Shown piece by piece: positions 46,684 through 55,540 of a stretch of 64,000 nt of DNA; positions within the stretch are counted from its first letter, which is position 1, and the number at the start of each line of letters is the position of its first letter. The translations under genes were made by a program, and so were the position numbers. The stretch covers positions 310,001 through 374,000 of the forward strand of contig CAVPHW010000001.1 in the NCBI GenBank assembly GCA_963704835.1. The letters are read 5' to 3'. The notes beneath the pieces were generated by a model that was not told the origin of the DNA, made no database searches, and saw only the letters and a list, made by a program, of their open reading frames with translations. Source of the stretch: GCA-2746605 sp963704835 (lineage in GTDB: Bacteria; Bacteroidota; Ignavibacteria; Ignavibacteriales; Melioribacteraceae).

Positions 46684-46735
46684 GCGTACAACTTATTATT
46701 TCTCGCAATAATACAAAATTAAATAGTTTGTTACA
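46684..46735 (+). repeat. Relic of the recombinase leader (unit C)
   Basis: GTACAACTTATTATTTCTCG followed by CAATAATACAAAATTAAAT matches 42312-42350 (CACAACTTATTAATTCCCG, CAATGATACCAATTAAAT). A few more bases (AATCATAAATACTTAA at about 46769-46784) resemble recombinase codons. The gene itself is lost. Confidence 0.6.
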
Positions 46736-46804
46736 AAATTTGCATTATATCATAACGAGATAAAAATCATAAATACTTAATATACTTTGTAAAAATTATC
46801 TGAA

Positions 46805-46873
46805 TACAGAAGAGAAAATTCATATGAAAGAACAAAAGAATTTGTAAACATTAAAACTGTTTTGGTAAAATAA
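46805..46873 (+). repeat. ALDH-tail repeat, copy 4
   Basis: Encodes RRENSYERTKEFVNIKTVLVK and a stop, clearly the same C-terminal codons as the ALDH end but more diverged than copies 2 and 3. It again follows a recombinase-leader relic, giving the same order of parts for the third time. Confidence 0.65.
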
Positions 46874-46901
46874 TTATTTCATAATTTTGTTTGGATGCAG
46901 T

Positions 46902-47351
46902 TTACTTTACCATCTGTTTTAGTTGCGTATAAGAAAATCCTTTGTTGCTATCCCCAATAACAATCACTTTAATTTCATTCTCGTTTATTTTTTTGTATTG
47001 TATTTTTTTCGGGAAATCATGTTCAAGGTTTTCAAATGATAAAAATTCTTTTATATCACTATTCAAAGTAAAGGGAATAGTTCTTCCTTCGTTTTGGTCT
47101 GGAACTGTAGCTTCATAAATTATTTTATTCTCAATTATTTTTATAGAAAGGGTTTCATTAATTTCTTTTTGATCATTGCTGAACTTATACACATATCCAA
47201 TTAATTCTTTATTCTCGGTTTTTTCCCAGACTTCATACTGTTCCTTGTTTTCTACTTTCCAAGTTCCGATCATAAATTCTATTCTTGATGTTTTATTTTC
47301 TTTACATGAAACTAAAAGGCATAATAAAAATATTGATATTAGTGTTTTCAT
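46902..47351 (-). CDS. Small lipoprotein, lipocalin-like (DUF6265-type)
   Basis: This 149-residue protein has a lipobox signal (LISIFLLCLLVSC) followed by a compact beta-barrel pattern: MIGTWKVENKEQYEVWEK, ELIGYVYKF, NKIIYEATVPDQNEG, FSFENLEHDFPKKIQYKKIN. The order and the HDFPKxI(Q)Y motif fit a family of secreted calycin-like proteins in Bacteroidota. The ligand is unknown. Confidence 0.7.
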   Translation of the reverse strand: MKTLISIFLLCLLVSCKENKTSRIEFMIGTWKVENKEQYEVWEKTENKELIGYVYKFSNDQKEINETLSIKIIENKIIYEATVPDQNEGRTIPFTLNSDIKEFLSFENLEHDFPKKIQYKKINENEIKVIVIGDSNKGFSYTQLKQMVK

Positions 47352-47416
47352 ATTTTTCTAAAAATATTAGTTAATGCAATCGTGTTTATGGCATTCATTA
47401 CTTTTGGAAGTAGCCT

Positions 47417-48127
47417 TTAACACCTTGCAGTTTTCCTTTTTATGCCAACTCTTCCTTTATCAATTACCTTTTGAATATAGTCATTTGCAAGAGGAACCTT
47501 ACAAGCTGTTCCTTCCATCTCGACCTCTACTTCGCCAATCTTTTTTGCTACTTCTTTAGATTTTTTTGTTAATTCTTTTACATACGATCCAACCGATATT
47601 ACGAATCCATTCATTGTATATTTAACTCTATTTTTTGCGCTGTGAATTTCATTTTCAACCTTATCAAGTAATTTTATGTAAGCATCAATGTCTAAATTTT
47701 CATCTAGGTTTACTGCAGAATAATAAGCTAATGTTGACCATCCAGCTGAAGCTATTCTTTCCTCTTTAGAGTTTATCCACTTTAAGCCCAATTCGAATCC
47801 ATATTTTGTTTCTGCAGCTACCCATGGAACAGTATATTCACTTAAGTAATGCCAATAAGCTTTTTTTACCCAATCTTCAAGTTGGTTTTTAGTAATACTT
47901 TTTTCATCAGCCATTAAACCTGCTAAGTACATTGCGTCAGTATTCCCAGTCTTATAGAGTTCTAATGAAAGCTCATGATTCTTCTTTGTCTTTTTAAGTA
48001 TTTTCTTAAGATCTGCTACTTTTACTCCCCAAAAGGGTTCTTTTGCTCCATGTTTCATGAGCGTTTGTTTAGTTCTTTCATCTCCATATTTTTCTAGCTG
48101 GATAAGCACTTCTTCTAGTGTATTCAT
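47417..48127 (-). CDS. DNA alkylation repair protein (AlkD-like HEAT repeats)
   Basis: This 236-residue all-helical protein follows the AlkD/AlkC pattern: FWGVKVADLKKILKK at the start, TGNTDAMYLAGLMADEK, YLSEYTVPWVAAETK, ASAGWSTLAYYS. These enzymes remove N3- or N7-alkyl purines. The catalytic Asp/Trp positions cannot be fixed by eye. It is the last minus-strand gene of the island, facing the recombinase relic at 48190. Confidence 0.85.
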   Translation of the reverse strand: MNTLEEVLIQLEKYGDERTKQTLMKHGAKEPFWGVKVADLKKILKKTKKNHELSLELYKTGNTDAMYLAGLMADEKSITKNQLEDWVKKAYWHYLSEYTVPWVAAETKYGFELGLKWINSKEERIASAGWSTLAYYSAVNLDENLDIDAYIKLLDKVENEIHSAKNRVKYTMNGFVISVGSYVKELTKKSKEVAKKIGEVEVEMEGTACKVPLANDYIQKVIDKGRVGIKRKTARC

Positions 48128-48189
48128 ATTTTTTCCTTTTCATCAAAATTTACGGTTGTTATAAACTATAAAATAATAATAATCACATT

Positions 48190-48292
48190 ATTTTTATATA
48201 AATATAGAAAGGAAAGAAAACTTCCCCAAGTTTCTTAGTTTTGGATAAGTTAAGCAAATATTGCAAATCCTTTTGATAAATTTTAGTAAAAT
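48190..48292 (+). pseudogene. Recombinase relic with a clean internal deletion (unit D)
   Basis: 48190-48262 matches the recombinase gene at 42663-42733 (codons around KYRRERKLP to VKQI). 48263-48292 matches 43203-43232 (the last codons NPFDKF, stop and TAAAAT). The junction lies in GCAAATATT, which occurs at both places (42725-42733 and 43194-43202) in the intact gene. So 469 bp were lost between 9-bp direct repeats. The relic marks the right end of the island. Confidence 0.85.
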
Positions 48293-48316
48293 TGTGTAAT
48301 ATATTTTGGAGGATAA

Positions 48317-48769
48317 ATGACATCAAAAGTAGCTGTAGAAAACTTTCTTAAATGTAAAAACATTGCAGTTGTCGGTGTTTCTAGAAAGCCCAATAAATTT
48401 GGAAATGTTATTTACAAAGAGTTAAAGAAAAAAGGGTTAAATGTTTATGCTGTTAATCCCAAATTGGAAGATATTGAAGGCAATAAATGCTACAAAAATT
48501 TAAGAGAACTAAAAGGAATAATTGATGGGGTTGTAAATGTGGTTTCACCAGCTCAAACAGAAATCGTTGTAAGAGAAGTTAATGAAATTGGGGTGAAAAA
48601 TATTTGGATGCAGCAGGGAAGTGAATCTGATGAAGCAATAAAATTTTGTATAGAAAATGGTATTAATGAAGTTCATAAAGAATGTATTTTGATGTTTGCA
48701 GAACCAGTAAAAACATTTCATAGTTTTCATAGGTGGATTTGGAAGGTGATGGGTAAGTTGCCAAGTTAA
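48317..48769 (+). CDS. CoA-binding domain protein (YccU-like)
   Basis: This 150-residue Rossmann-fold protein starts with the CoA-binding motif IAVVGVSRKPNKFGNVIY. It continues with VYAVNPKLEDIEGNKCYKNL and IWMQQGSESDEAIKFCIENG. It is stand-alone and resembles the N-terminal part of succinyl-CoA synthetase alpha. The ATG has GGAGG upstream at 48307. Its role in the cell is unknown. It is the first core gene right of the island. Confidence 0.88.
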   Translation: MTSKVAVENFLKCKNIAVVGVSRKPNKFGNVIYKELKKKGLNVYAVNPKLEDIEGNKCYKNLRELKGIIDGVVNVVSPAQTEIVVREVNEIGVKNIWMQQGSESDEAIKFCIENGINEVHKECILMFAEPVKTFHSFHRWIWKVMGKLPS

Positions 48770-48833
48770 TTATTGATGCTAGATACTTGTTTCTGGATAC
48801 TGGATAAAAACAAAAAATATAGAAAGAAACTTG

Positions 48834-49205
48834 ATGAGTTATAAAAACTTGGAGATATGGAAAAGGTCAAGGGAGTTGGTAATTGATATCCATAAAATGA
48901 CTTTAGAAGAACTTCCGAAGTTTGAAATGTACGAGGTGGGAAGCCAGATTAGGCGGTCTTCAAAATCGATAAAATCAAATATAGTAGAAGGCTATGGAAG
49001 ACGAAATTATAAACAAGACTTTCTTAGATTTCTTTCGTTTTCAATATCTTCAAATGACGAAACAATAGATCATTTAGAAACTTTATTTGAAACTAAATCT
49101 TTAAATAACGAAAAATCTTATAGTGATTTATATGATCGATTAACTATTCTAGGGAAGATGTTAATAAATTTATTCAAGCAGTTGAAAAGGAACATGAGAG
49201 TGTAA
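48834..49205 (+). CDS. Four-helix-bundle protein (23S rRNA intervening-sequence type)
   Basis: This protein of about 123 residues has the typical start YKNLEIWKRSRELVIDIHKM, then FEMYEVGSQIRRSSKSIKSN and the GYGR motif. The family (first seen in rRNA intervening sequences, cytosolic pentameric bundles) is found scattered in Bacteroidota, often next to unrelated genes. No rRNA is present here. A second ATG at 48834 (MSYKN) is a likely start. It is followed 1 bp later by tag. Confidence 0.88.
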   Translation: MSYKNLEIWKRSRELVIDIHKMTLEELPKFEMYEVGSQIRRSSKSIKSNIVEGYGRRNYKQDFLRFLSFSISSNDETIDHLETLFETKSLNNEKSYSDLYDRLTILGKMLINLFKQLKRNMRV

Positions 49206-49206
49206 A

Positions 49207-49773
49207 ATGAGAACAAATAAGATTCAACATCCAAATTCTAGTAACCCGAAACCAGTATCTAGATGTTCTTGGTGTGGAATTGATCCAATTTATGTTAATT
49301 ATCATGATGAAGAGTGGGGAATTCCCGTTCATGATGATCAGAAATTATTTGAGATGTTAATTCTTGAAGGAGCCCAAGCCGGACTTAGCTGGATAACAGT
49401 TCTAAAGAAAAGAGAAAACTATAGAAAAGGATTTGACAATTTTGATGCTGTAAAAATTTCTAAATACACTGAAAAGAAAGTTGTGAAACTATTGGAGAAT
49501 CCGGGAATAATTAGAAATAGATTGAAAATCAATTCTACAATCGGTAATGCAAAAGCATATCTCAAAGTTCAAAAAGAGTTTGGAAGCTTCGATAAATATA
49601 TTTGGCAATTTGTTAATTACAAACCAATTGTTAATAAATTTAAAAACATGAAAGATTTACCTTCAAAAACAAAAATTTCTGATATGATGAGCAAAGACTT
49701 AAAGAAACGCGGATTTAAGTTTGTTGGGTTCAACAATTTGTTATGCATTTATGCAAGCTGTTGGAATGGTTAA
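49207..49773 (+). CDS. tag: DNA-3-methyladenine glycosylase I
   Basis: This 188-residue base-excision enzyme removes 3-methyladenine. SRCSWCGIDPIYVNYHDEEW holds the zinc Cys and the catalytic-site residues. FEMLILEGAQAGLSWITVLK with KRENYRKGF follows, and LKKRGFKFVGFNNLLCIYAS holds the C-terminal part. About 18 extra residues precede the usual start. A likely two-gene transcript with the preceding four-helix-bundle gene. Confidence 0.93.
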   Translation: MRTNKIQHPNSSNPKPVSRCSWCGIDPIYVNYHDEEWGIPVHDDQKLFEMLILEGAQAGLSWITVLKKRENYRKGFDNFDAVKISKYTEKKVVKLLENPGIIRNRLKINSTIGNAKAYLKVQKEFGSFDKYIWQFVNYKPIVNKFKNMKDLPSKTKISDMMSKDLKKRGFKFVGFNNLLCIYASCWNG

Positions 49774-49866
49774 TGATCATGTAGAGTGATTGTTATAGGT
49801 ATAAAGAATTAACAAAAATTATTCATTAGTTATAGAAAATCATTCAATCGTTTTTTCAATTAATTT

Positions 49867-50825
49867 TTATAATTCTTTACCTATTAAATAAACTGTATAT
49901 ACAATAAACACTAAAAGTAAAACCCCGGCTTCCCATCTATCTAACTTTTTCTTTTCTCCTGTAAACATTGCAACAAACAAAAAGATTGTTCCTCCTAAAA
50001 GCAGAACAATCTCCAGATTAAAAGCTTGATTAAATTTGATAGGGTTTATAAGAGAGCTTACGGATAAGAATTAGAAAGATGTTAAAAATATTCGATCCAA
50101 TAATATTCCCAATAGCAATATCACTATTTTTCTTAAATGCTGCAACAACTGATGTTACCAACTCAGGCAATGATGTGCCCGCCGCAACTATTGTTAGACC
50201 AATAATTTTTTCACTTATGCCTAAAATTGTTGCAACTGCAATTGCATTATCAACGACTAATTTGCCACCAATTACTAGATCCAGCCAATCCCAAAATAAT
50301 CAATCCAAAAATTTTAAAATTGGGAAGGTGTTTTACAGACAAATCTGATTTGGGCGTTTCTATTTTAAGCTGTTTGTAAACGTAAAATAGGAAAGAACAA
50401 AACAAAAATAATAGAATTATTCCGTCTAATCTTGTAAGAACAGTCTCCTGTTGCAGAAAGAAACCGTTGGCAAGTACCAATAAAAGTAGAGCAGCAAAAA
50501 ATGAAATTGGTATTTCTTTCCATACAGTGCTCGACTGAACAGCTATAGGATAAATAAGGCCAACAATTCCAAGTATCAAGAAAAGGTTGAAGTTATTACT
50601 TCCAATAACATTGCCAAAAATTATATCCGAATGATTTTCAAAAGAGGCAATTGAGTTTACAACTAATTCTGGAGCAGATGTTCCGAATGCAACAATTGTT
50701 AATCCAATTGCCAAATCTGAAACATTATTTTTTTTTGCAAGAGCAGCAGCACCATCCACCATCCAATCGGCACCTTTTATTAACAAAAGAAATCCAAAAA
50801 TAATTAGTATGCTTGAGATTATCAT
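49867..50825 (-). CDS. Sodium/calcium exchanger family protein (CaCA, YrbG-like), two frameshifts
   Basis: This antiporter of about 318 residues has two inverted halves of five helices each. The first half contains GLTIVAFGTSAPELVVNSIA and GNVIGSNNFNLFLILG. The second half, after a frame change at about 50276-50284, contains GLTIVAAGTSLPELVTSVVA and GNIIGSNIFNIFLIL, the second alpha-repeat. A further change at about 50061-50068 leads to SVSSLINPIKFNQAFNLEI and a TAA ending at 49867. The total of 959 bp is two more than a multiple of three, as two insertions predict. Both ion-binding repeats are intact, so the gene is probably functional and the indels errors. Confidence 0.87.
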
Positions 50826-50843
50826 ATATCGCTTATTTCCTTT

Positions 50844-53390
50844 TTAGGCTGAATTTCTGCTAGCATTTATATTACCGTAAAGCGAGCGTTTAACAATTTT
50901 TTCATAACTCTGTTTAAAAGCAGATTCTTCTTCAATTTTTTGCAATGCCGATTGCTGAATAACTAATAATGGCAATACAATTTTCTCTCTTATTTCAATT
51001 GAGCTTCTTGAAATTGGCTCTTCTTCCATTAAGAAAGTATAACCAGAAATAAGTAAAACCATTTCTTTTGATAACTTATATTCTTCAAATAATAGCTGCC
51101 AAAATTCGCTAAACTGATTATCGTTATTTATATAGTTTGTTAAATCAAAATTGCATTTCTTTAATGACATCATACTATTAAGAATTAGTGCTTTGAAGAA
51201 AGGAACTTCAGCAAACAATTTTTGTAAGTCATTTGTTTTTCCGTCTTCAATTAATTCTTTTATGGCAGTTCCAATGCCAAAATAACCTGGAACATTTTGT
51301 TTTAATTGGCTCCAAGATCCAACAAATGGAATTGCTCGTAAATCTTTTAATTCTAGTTTCTTGCTATCGCCCCGTTTAGTTGGTCGGCTGCCAATATTAG
51401 TTTCACCATAATATTTAAGCGTACTTTTATTTTCTAAATATGGAATAAACTTTTCGTGATTCTTTAGAGCATTGTATTTTTCAAAACTTATTTTTGCCAA
51501 CTGCTCAATAATTTGTCTGGAGTTTTCACTAATTACATTTTCTTTTTCAAGCAAACTGTGTGATAGGCCAGCTGTAAGTAATTGTTCGCAATTATGAACG
51601 AAGTGCAACTTAGTACCGTATTTACTTGTAATAGTTTGTCCTTGTATAGTTATTTGAATTGCATGATTAGCAATCTTTTCACTTTGAGATGCATAAAACC
51701 TATGAGTTTTACCACCACCACGCGCTGGCGGGCCACCTCTTCCATCAAAGAAAATGGCTTTAATATTATGTTCATTACAAACAGAAGTTAAATTTTCTTT
51801 TGTTTTAAAAATTGACCAATTAGCTTGTAGATAACCGCCATCTTTTGTTCCATCTGAAAATCCTAGCATAATAGTTTGAAAACTATTCCGTTCATTGATG
51901 TGATTCCGATATTCAGGTAATTCAAAAAGATCAGTCATTATTGTTTCAGAGTTTGCCATTCCTTCTATCGATTCGAAAAGAGGAATAATATCCATCGGTA
52001 TTGAAGTGTTTTGCCAACCGCACCATTTTAATAAGGCGTAAACAAATAATACTGAAAAAACATCCTCTGAATTACTTATAATATATCTGTTACAACCTTC
52101 TTCACCATTATTCTTTTGTATTATTTTTAATTGGGCAATAGTTTCGATTGTATCTTTAATAATATTCTCATCAAAATCATCAGGATTGACTTGAATTATT
52201 TTTGTTGTTAAAATAGCAATTAGTTCTTCCTTGGTTAATTCCTCTAAACTATTTTTAATTAATTTTTCTTTTTTTAGTATTTCTTCAATAGTTTGTTTGT
52301 GTACGGTGTGGTTTTGTCTAATATCAAGAGCAGCAAAATGTGTTTTGAATATTTTAACTTTATCAATAATTATTTCTAGTTCATCTAAATATAGACTGTT
52401 ATAATCGCTAATAAGCAATTCTTTTATTTTATTTAAGGGGTTAATTATTTCCTCGAAATTCAATGTTTTAGACTTATCAATCATTGTTTCATAAAGCTTA
52501 TTTTTTAAATCAACCACTTCATATTCAACTTTTCTGAAAGTTATTTTGTGTTCGAGGTCTTTAATATCATTGTAATAACATTTCATTAGACTTATTCGGA
52601 GATCATCAGAAACATCTAAAGTTGTTTTGGCAGTAACAAAAGGATTACCATCTCTATCGCCGCCAGGCCAAAAGCCAAACTGGATAATTTTAGGGTTATC
52701 AAAAGGAAGACTTTCCACATTTTCTTTTATGTATGAATACAGCTCGCTTACTCCGTTGTAATAGACTGTCCGAAGGAAATAAATAACATTTTTTGCTTCA
52801 TCATACGGAGTTGGTTTTTTAGAATTGATAAGTGACGTTAATCCAAGTTGCTGCAATGTCAAATCAATTTCATTTATATTATTTTCCGCAAGAAGTAACC
52901 TTAGCTTGGCAATAATATCAAGAACAGATGGTGGATAAAATTGGGTTGGGTGAGCTGTAAAAACTATGCGAGTACTAAAGCTGGAAAGCTTATTTAAAAA
53001 CTTATCCAAATTATTTTTACTACTTGCTAAATGAATATAATCTTTAAAAGATAAATTGTTTTCAAGATTTACTAATTTCTTAAAACCCGAATCTTCAACA
53101 CTATCATAAAGCACAACTTGACGCTCAACATACTGTATAACTCTAAACATAAAATCAATTTTTTCTTCTTCTGATTTTATTTGTGTGTGAGCATCGAAAA
53201 AAGCATCCATAATTTCAATTGGTACTTGCCCTGCCTTTAACCCATCATCACAAACTTTGTGTAGTAATGGAATTAGCATTCCTATGTTGCTAACATTTGA
53301 ATAAGGAAGATTCAGAAATAAACTATTATAAACATCAAATTTATTCTTTACTTCTTTGTCAAACTCTTTTTCAATAGTGCTATTTTTCAT
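50844..53390 (-). CDS. ppc: Phosphoenolpyruvate carboxylase
   Basis: This 848-residue enzyme carboxylates PEP to oxaloacetate (anaplerosis). It has VFTAHPTQ with the catalytic His, FWPGGDRDGNPFVTAKTTLD, LGFSDGTKDGGYLQANWSIF, FFDGRGGPPARGGG with the glycine-rich loop, and SRPTKRG plus RAIPFVGSWSQLK near the C-terminus. The length is slightly below the common 880-900. It is followed on the same strand by the Na/Ca exchanger after 18 bp. Confidence 0.95.
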   Translation of the reverse strand: MKNSTIEKEFDKEVKNKFDVYNSLFLNLPYSNVSNIGMLIPLLHKVCDDGLKAGQVPIEIMDAFFDAHTQIKSEEEKIDFMFRVIQYVERQVVLYDSVEDSGFKKLVNLENNLSFKDYIHLASSKNNLDKFLNKLSSFSTRIVFTAHPTQFYPPSVLDIIAKLRLLLAENNINEIDLTLQQLGLTSLINSKKPTPYDEAKNVIYFLRTVYYNGVSELYSYIKENVESLPFDNPKIIQFGFWPGGDRDGNPFVTAKTTLDVSDDLRISLMKCYYNDIKDLEHKITFRKVEYEVVDLKNKLYETMIDKSKTLNFEEIINPLNKIKELLISDYNSLYLDELEIIIDKVKIFKTHFAALDIRQNHTVHKQTIEEILKKEKLIKNSLEELTKEELIAILTTKIIQVNPDDFDENIIKDTIETIAQLKIIQKNNGEEGCNRYIISNSEDVFSVLFVYALLKWCGWQNTSIPMDIIPLFESIEGMANSETIMTDLFELPEYRNHINERNSFQTIMLGFSDGTKDGGYLQANWSIFKTKENLTSVCNEHNIKAIFFDGRGGPPARGGGKTHRFYASQSEKIANHAIQITIQGQTITSKYGTKLHFVHNCEQLLTAGLSHSLLEKENVISENSRQIIEQLAKISFEKYNALKNHEKFIPYLENKSTLKYYGETNIGSRPTKRGDSKKLELKDLRAIPFVGSWSQLKQNVPGYFGIGTAIKELIEDGKTNDLQKLFAEVPFFKALILNSMMSLKKCNFDLTNYINNDNQFSEFWQLLFEEYKLSKEMVLLISGYTFLMEEEPISRSSIEIREKIVLPLLVIQQSALQKIEEESAFKQSYEKIVKRSLYGNINASRNSA

Positions 53391-53648
53391 AAATAGGATC
53401 TTTCTAAAGTTTTTTAAAATATGAATATTATTTGCACAATAATAGGGATAAAAATTTAATTTAATTTGTGAAGTGCAAATTATAAATTTAATGGTGATAA
53501 GTATTTTATTTGCAATTCACTATTGGACTATTTCATTTCTGTAACCGATACCAGTAAATAATTTATACATTCTTCTAGCAAAGCAATTGAATGATTAAAT
53601 ATATAAATCGAATATAAACGATGACTAGTTTACTTGCGGAAGAAAATT
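53391..53648. other. Intergenic region upstream of ppc
   Basis: 258 bp, AT-rich. It must contain the ppc promoter on the minus strand. I see no ORF, repeat or stable hairpin. Confidence 0.4.
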
Positions 53649-54329
53649 TTAATTATCTTTTTCAAAAAAATAGAAATCAGCAATCGAAGTTGTAGACCCT
53701 TTCCCTTTTTTATATGGGAACTTATTTGGAATATGTTTTACCATTTTAAATTCACTTCTATTCTCTTTAATCCAATTTGTAAATTTTCTTGATTTTACAT
53801 GAGGTCCATTATATGTTGTTTCTTCGCTATCGATAGAATAAATTATCACATATTTTTTAGTCATTTCAAATAATTGATTCATATAGGCATTGAATGTTTC
53901 ATCCTCAACAAGATGATAAAGAACATCCAGACTTAACAATAAATCTGCTTTTTGATTTGAGATTTGATTCATATGAAAAAATTGCTTGCTATTATCTTCT
54001 TTGAATTTTGCGTTACATGTTTCTATTGCAGTAGAACTTATATCAAATCCAATATAGGAAGGATAATTACAGTATTTCAATTGATTTCCATCACCACATC
54101 CAAGCTCTATAACAGTAGTAATATTATTCTCTAATACAAATTCATTAAGAATATCACCTTTAAATTCGGCAAGGTTGTTATAAGATCCTGCTCCGGAATC
54201 ACCACCAACTTTATAACGATTTACCCAATATTCTTCGGTTGTCGTAAATTCAATTCGTGGGAGTAATTTTCTTTTTACTAAAACTACAATTCTATTTAAG
54301 AAAGGTAATTTGTTCAATAATTGATTCAT
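53649..54329 (-). CDS. Class I SAM-dependent methyltransferase
   Basis: This 226-residue protein has the SAM-binding motif I VIELGCGDGNQL (about 83-94), motif II YIGFDISSTAIE and motif IV ADLLLSLDVLYHL. The N-terminal 50 residues are basic (VLVKRKLLPR), and TEEYWVNRYKVGGDSGAGSY before motif I is typical of glycan/lipid-associated methyltransferases. The substrate is unknown and no partner gene is adjacent. Confidence 0.85.
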   Translation of the reverse strand: MNQLLNKLPFLNRIVVLVKRKLLPRIEFTTTEEYWVNRYKVGGDSGAGSYNNLAEFKGDILNEFVLENNITTVIELGCGDGNQLKYCNYPSYIGFDISSTAIETCNAKFKEDNSKQFFHMNQISNQKADLLLSLDVLYHLVEDETFNAYMNQLFEMTKKYVIIYSIDSEETTYNGPHVKSRKFTNWIKENRSEFKMVKHIPNKFPYKKGKGSTTSIADFYFFEKDN

Positions 54330-54526
54330 AGATTCGGTTCATTAATAATTTATTACTAATCGAATAATAACAATTTAATTCAACAATATCTTAGTGTATG
54401 GTTTCAATTAAATAACACAGATTAAAATTAAGATCTAATGAAAAATATTTGTTTAAGATAGAAACTACACAAAAAATCATTCCATTAGTCTTTGATATAA
54501 AGTAATTTATTATTTATTATAGAAAC

Positions 54527-55060
54527 ATGAAATTAGGTTTGGTACGGCACTTTAAGGTTATTACTGATGAGAAAAAGTATCTTTCTCCGAATGAGTTTGC
54601 AGAAGCAATGAAAAGATACGATGTGGCACCTGTTCAGCCAAATGGAATAAATATTAATTCTGCTGAATGGGATATTTGTTTCTGTAGTACACTTCCACGT
54701 GCAATTACCACTGCAGAAACAATTTATGATAAGACAATTATTAAAACAGAATTAGCTGTTGAAGTACCAATCGCTCCATTTACAAAAGTGAATATGAAAT
54801 TACCATTGTCATTCTGGCATATTGGTGCAAGAATGGCTTGGTATAGGTCATGCAAATCTCAAAAAGAAAATATTGAAGGGACAAGAGAAAGAATTAATAA
54901 CTTTTATAAGTTGATTAAAAATTCTGGCTATAGTAATATTTTAATTGTTGCACACGGATATTTTTTACACATGTTTTATCAAGAGATGAAGAAAAAGGGT
55001 TTTAGTGGTGAAGTAGACTTAAATATACACAATGGAACTCTATATACAATAGAGAATTAG
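54527..55060 (+). CDS. Histidine phosphatase superfamily protein
   Basis: This 177-residue protein has the catalytic GLVRHFKV at the N-terminus (RH motif, where the usual G after H is F). STLPRAITTAETIY follows and the second His is in LIVAHGYFLHMF. The fold is that of phosphoglycerate mutase-like phosphatases. The cargo substrate is unknown. It is convergent with the GreA-like gene. Confidence 0.85.
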   Translation: MKLGLVRHFKVITDEKKYLSPNEFAEAMKRYDVAPVQPNGININSAEWDICFCSTLPRAITTAETIYDKTIIKTELAVEVPIAPFTKVNMKLPLSFWHIGARMAWYRSCKSQKENIEGTRERINNFYKLIKNSGYSNILIVAHGYFLHMFYQEMKKKGFSGEVDLNIHNGTLYTIEN

Positions 55061-55072
55061 GAAACTAAAAGA

Positions 55073-55531
55073 TTAAGTGACATCTAAAATTTTATAAACT
55101 TTCCCCCGAAAATTAATTTCATCATTTACTTCTTTATTAAAAAGTTCTTGTCCTATTGGTGAAGATAATGAGATTGCAATAAAATCAACTTCATCAACAT
55201 TCAATTTACCTGCACTTATTGAAATAAAAAAATTACCATTGTTTGTAAACACCAAACTCCCAGGATTAACAGAGGTATAAATTTTTGTGAAAACAATTTG
55301 GCTTAAAGCTTTTTTAAGATTTATTCCATCTGCTAATTGTGAGGAGTACTTTTCAATTTCTAATTGTATCATCGATCTACCGGTTTCGTATTTATCTCCG
55401 GCAGTACTTTTCGATTCCTCATTCGCTGATGCTTGAGCACTCTCAATAGCATCTTCGGCAATTTGAATTTTATTGTTTGCATATTCTTCACAAAGCAATA
55501 ACAACTTTCTCTTAAGATCGATTTTGTTCAT
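55073..55531 (-). CDS. GreA/GreB-like C-terminal-domain protein
   Basis: This 152-residue protein has a helical N-terminal half (KRKLLLLCEEYANNKIQIAE, DAIESAQASANEESKSTAGD) and a beta-rich C-terminal half (ISAGKLNVDEVDFIAISLSS, GQELFNKEVNDEINFRGKVY). The second half matches the FKBP-like GreA/GreB C-terminal domain. It lacks the long coiled coil of true Gre factors. It is encoded 9 bp after alaS, a frequent neighbourhood in Bacteroidota. Its role at RNA polymerase is unproven. Confidence 0.78.
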   Translation of the reverse strand: MNKIDLKRKLLLLCEEYANNKIQIAEDAIESAQASANEESKSTAGDKYETGRSMIQLEIEKYSSQLADGINLKKALSQIVFTKIYTSVNPGSLVFTNNGNFFISISAGKLNVDEVDFIAISLSSPIGQELFNKEVNDEINFRGKVYKILDVT

Positions 55532-55540
55532 CAGTGAAAT

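Noticed and set aside
32620..48292. Prophage or conjugative element
   Set aside because: No capsid, terminase, portal, relaxase or type IV secretion gene is present; only a recombinase and unrelated cargo.
50079..50348. Plus-strand ORF of 89 residues opposite the Na/Ca exchanger
   Set aside because: It is antisense to the second alpha-repeat of the exchanger, which reads well on the minus strand once the frame is corrected.
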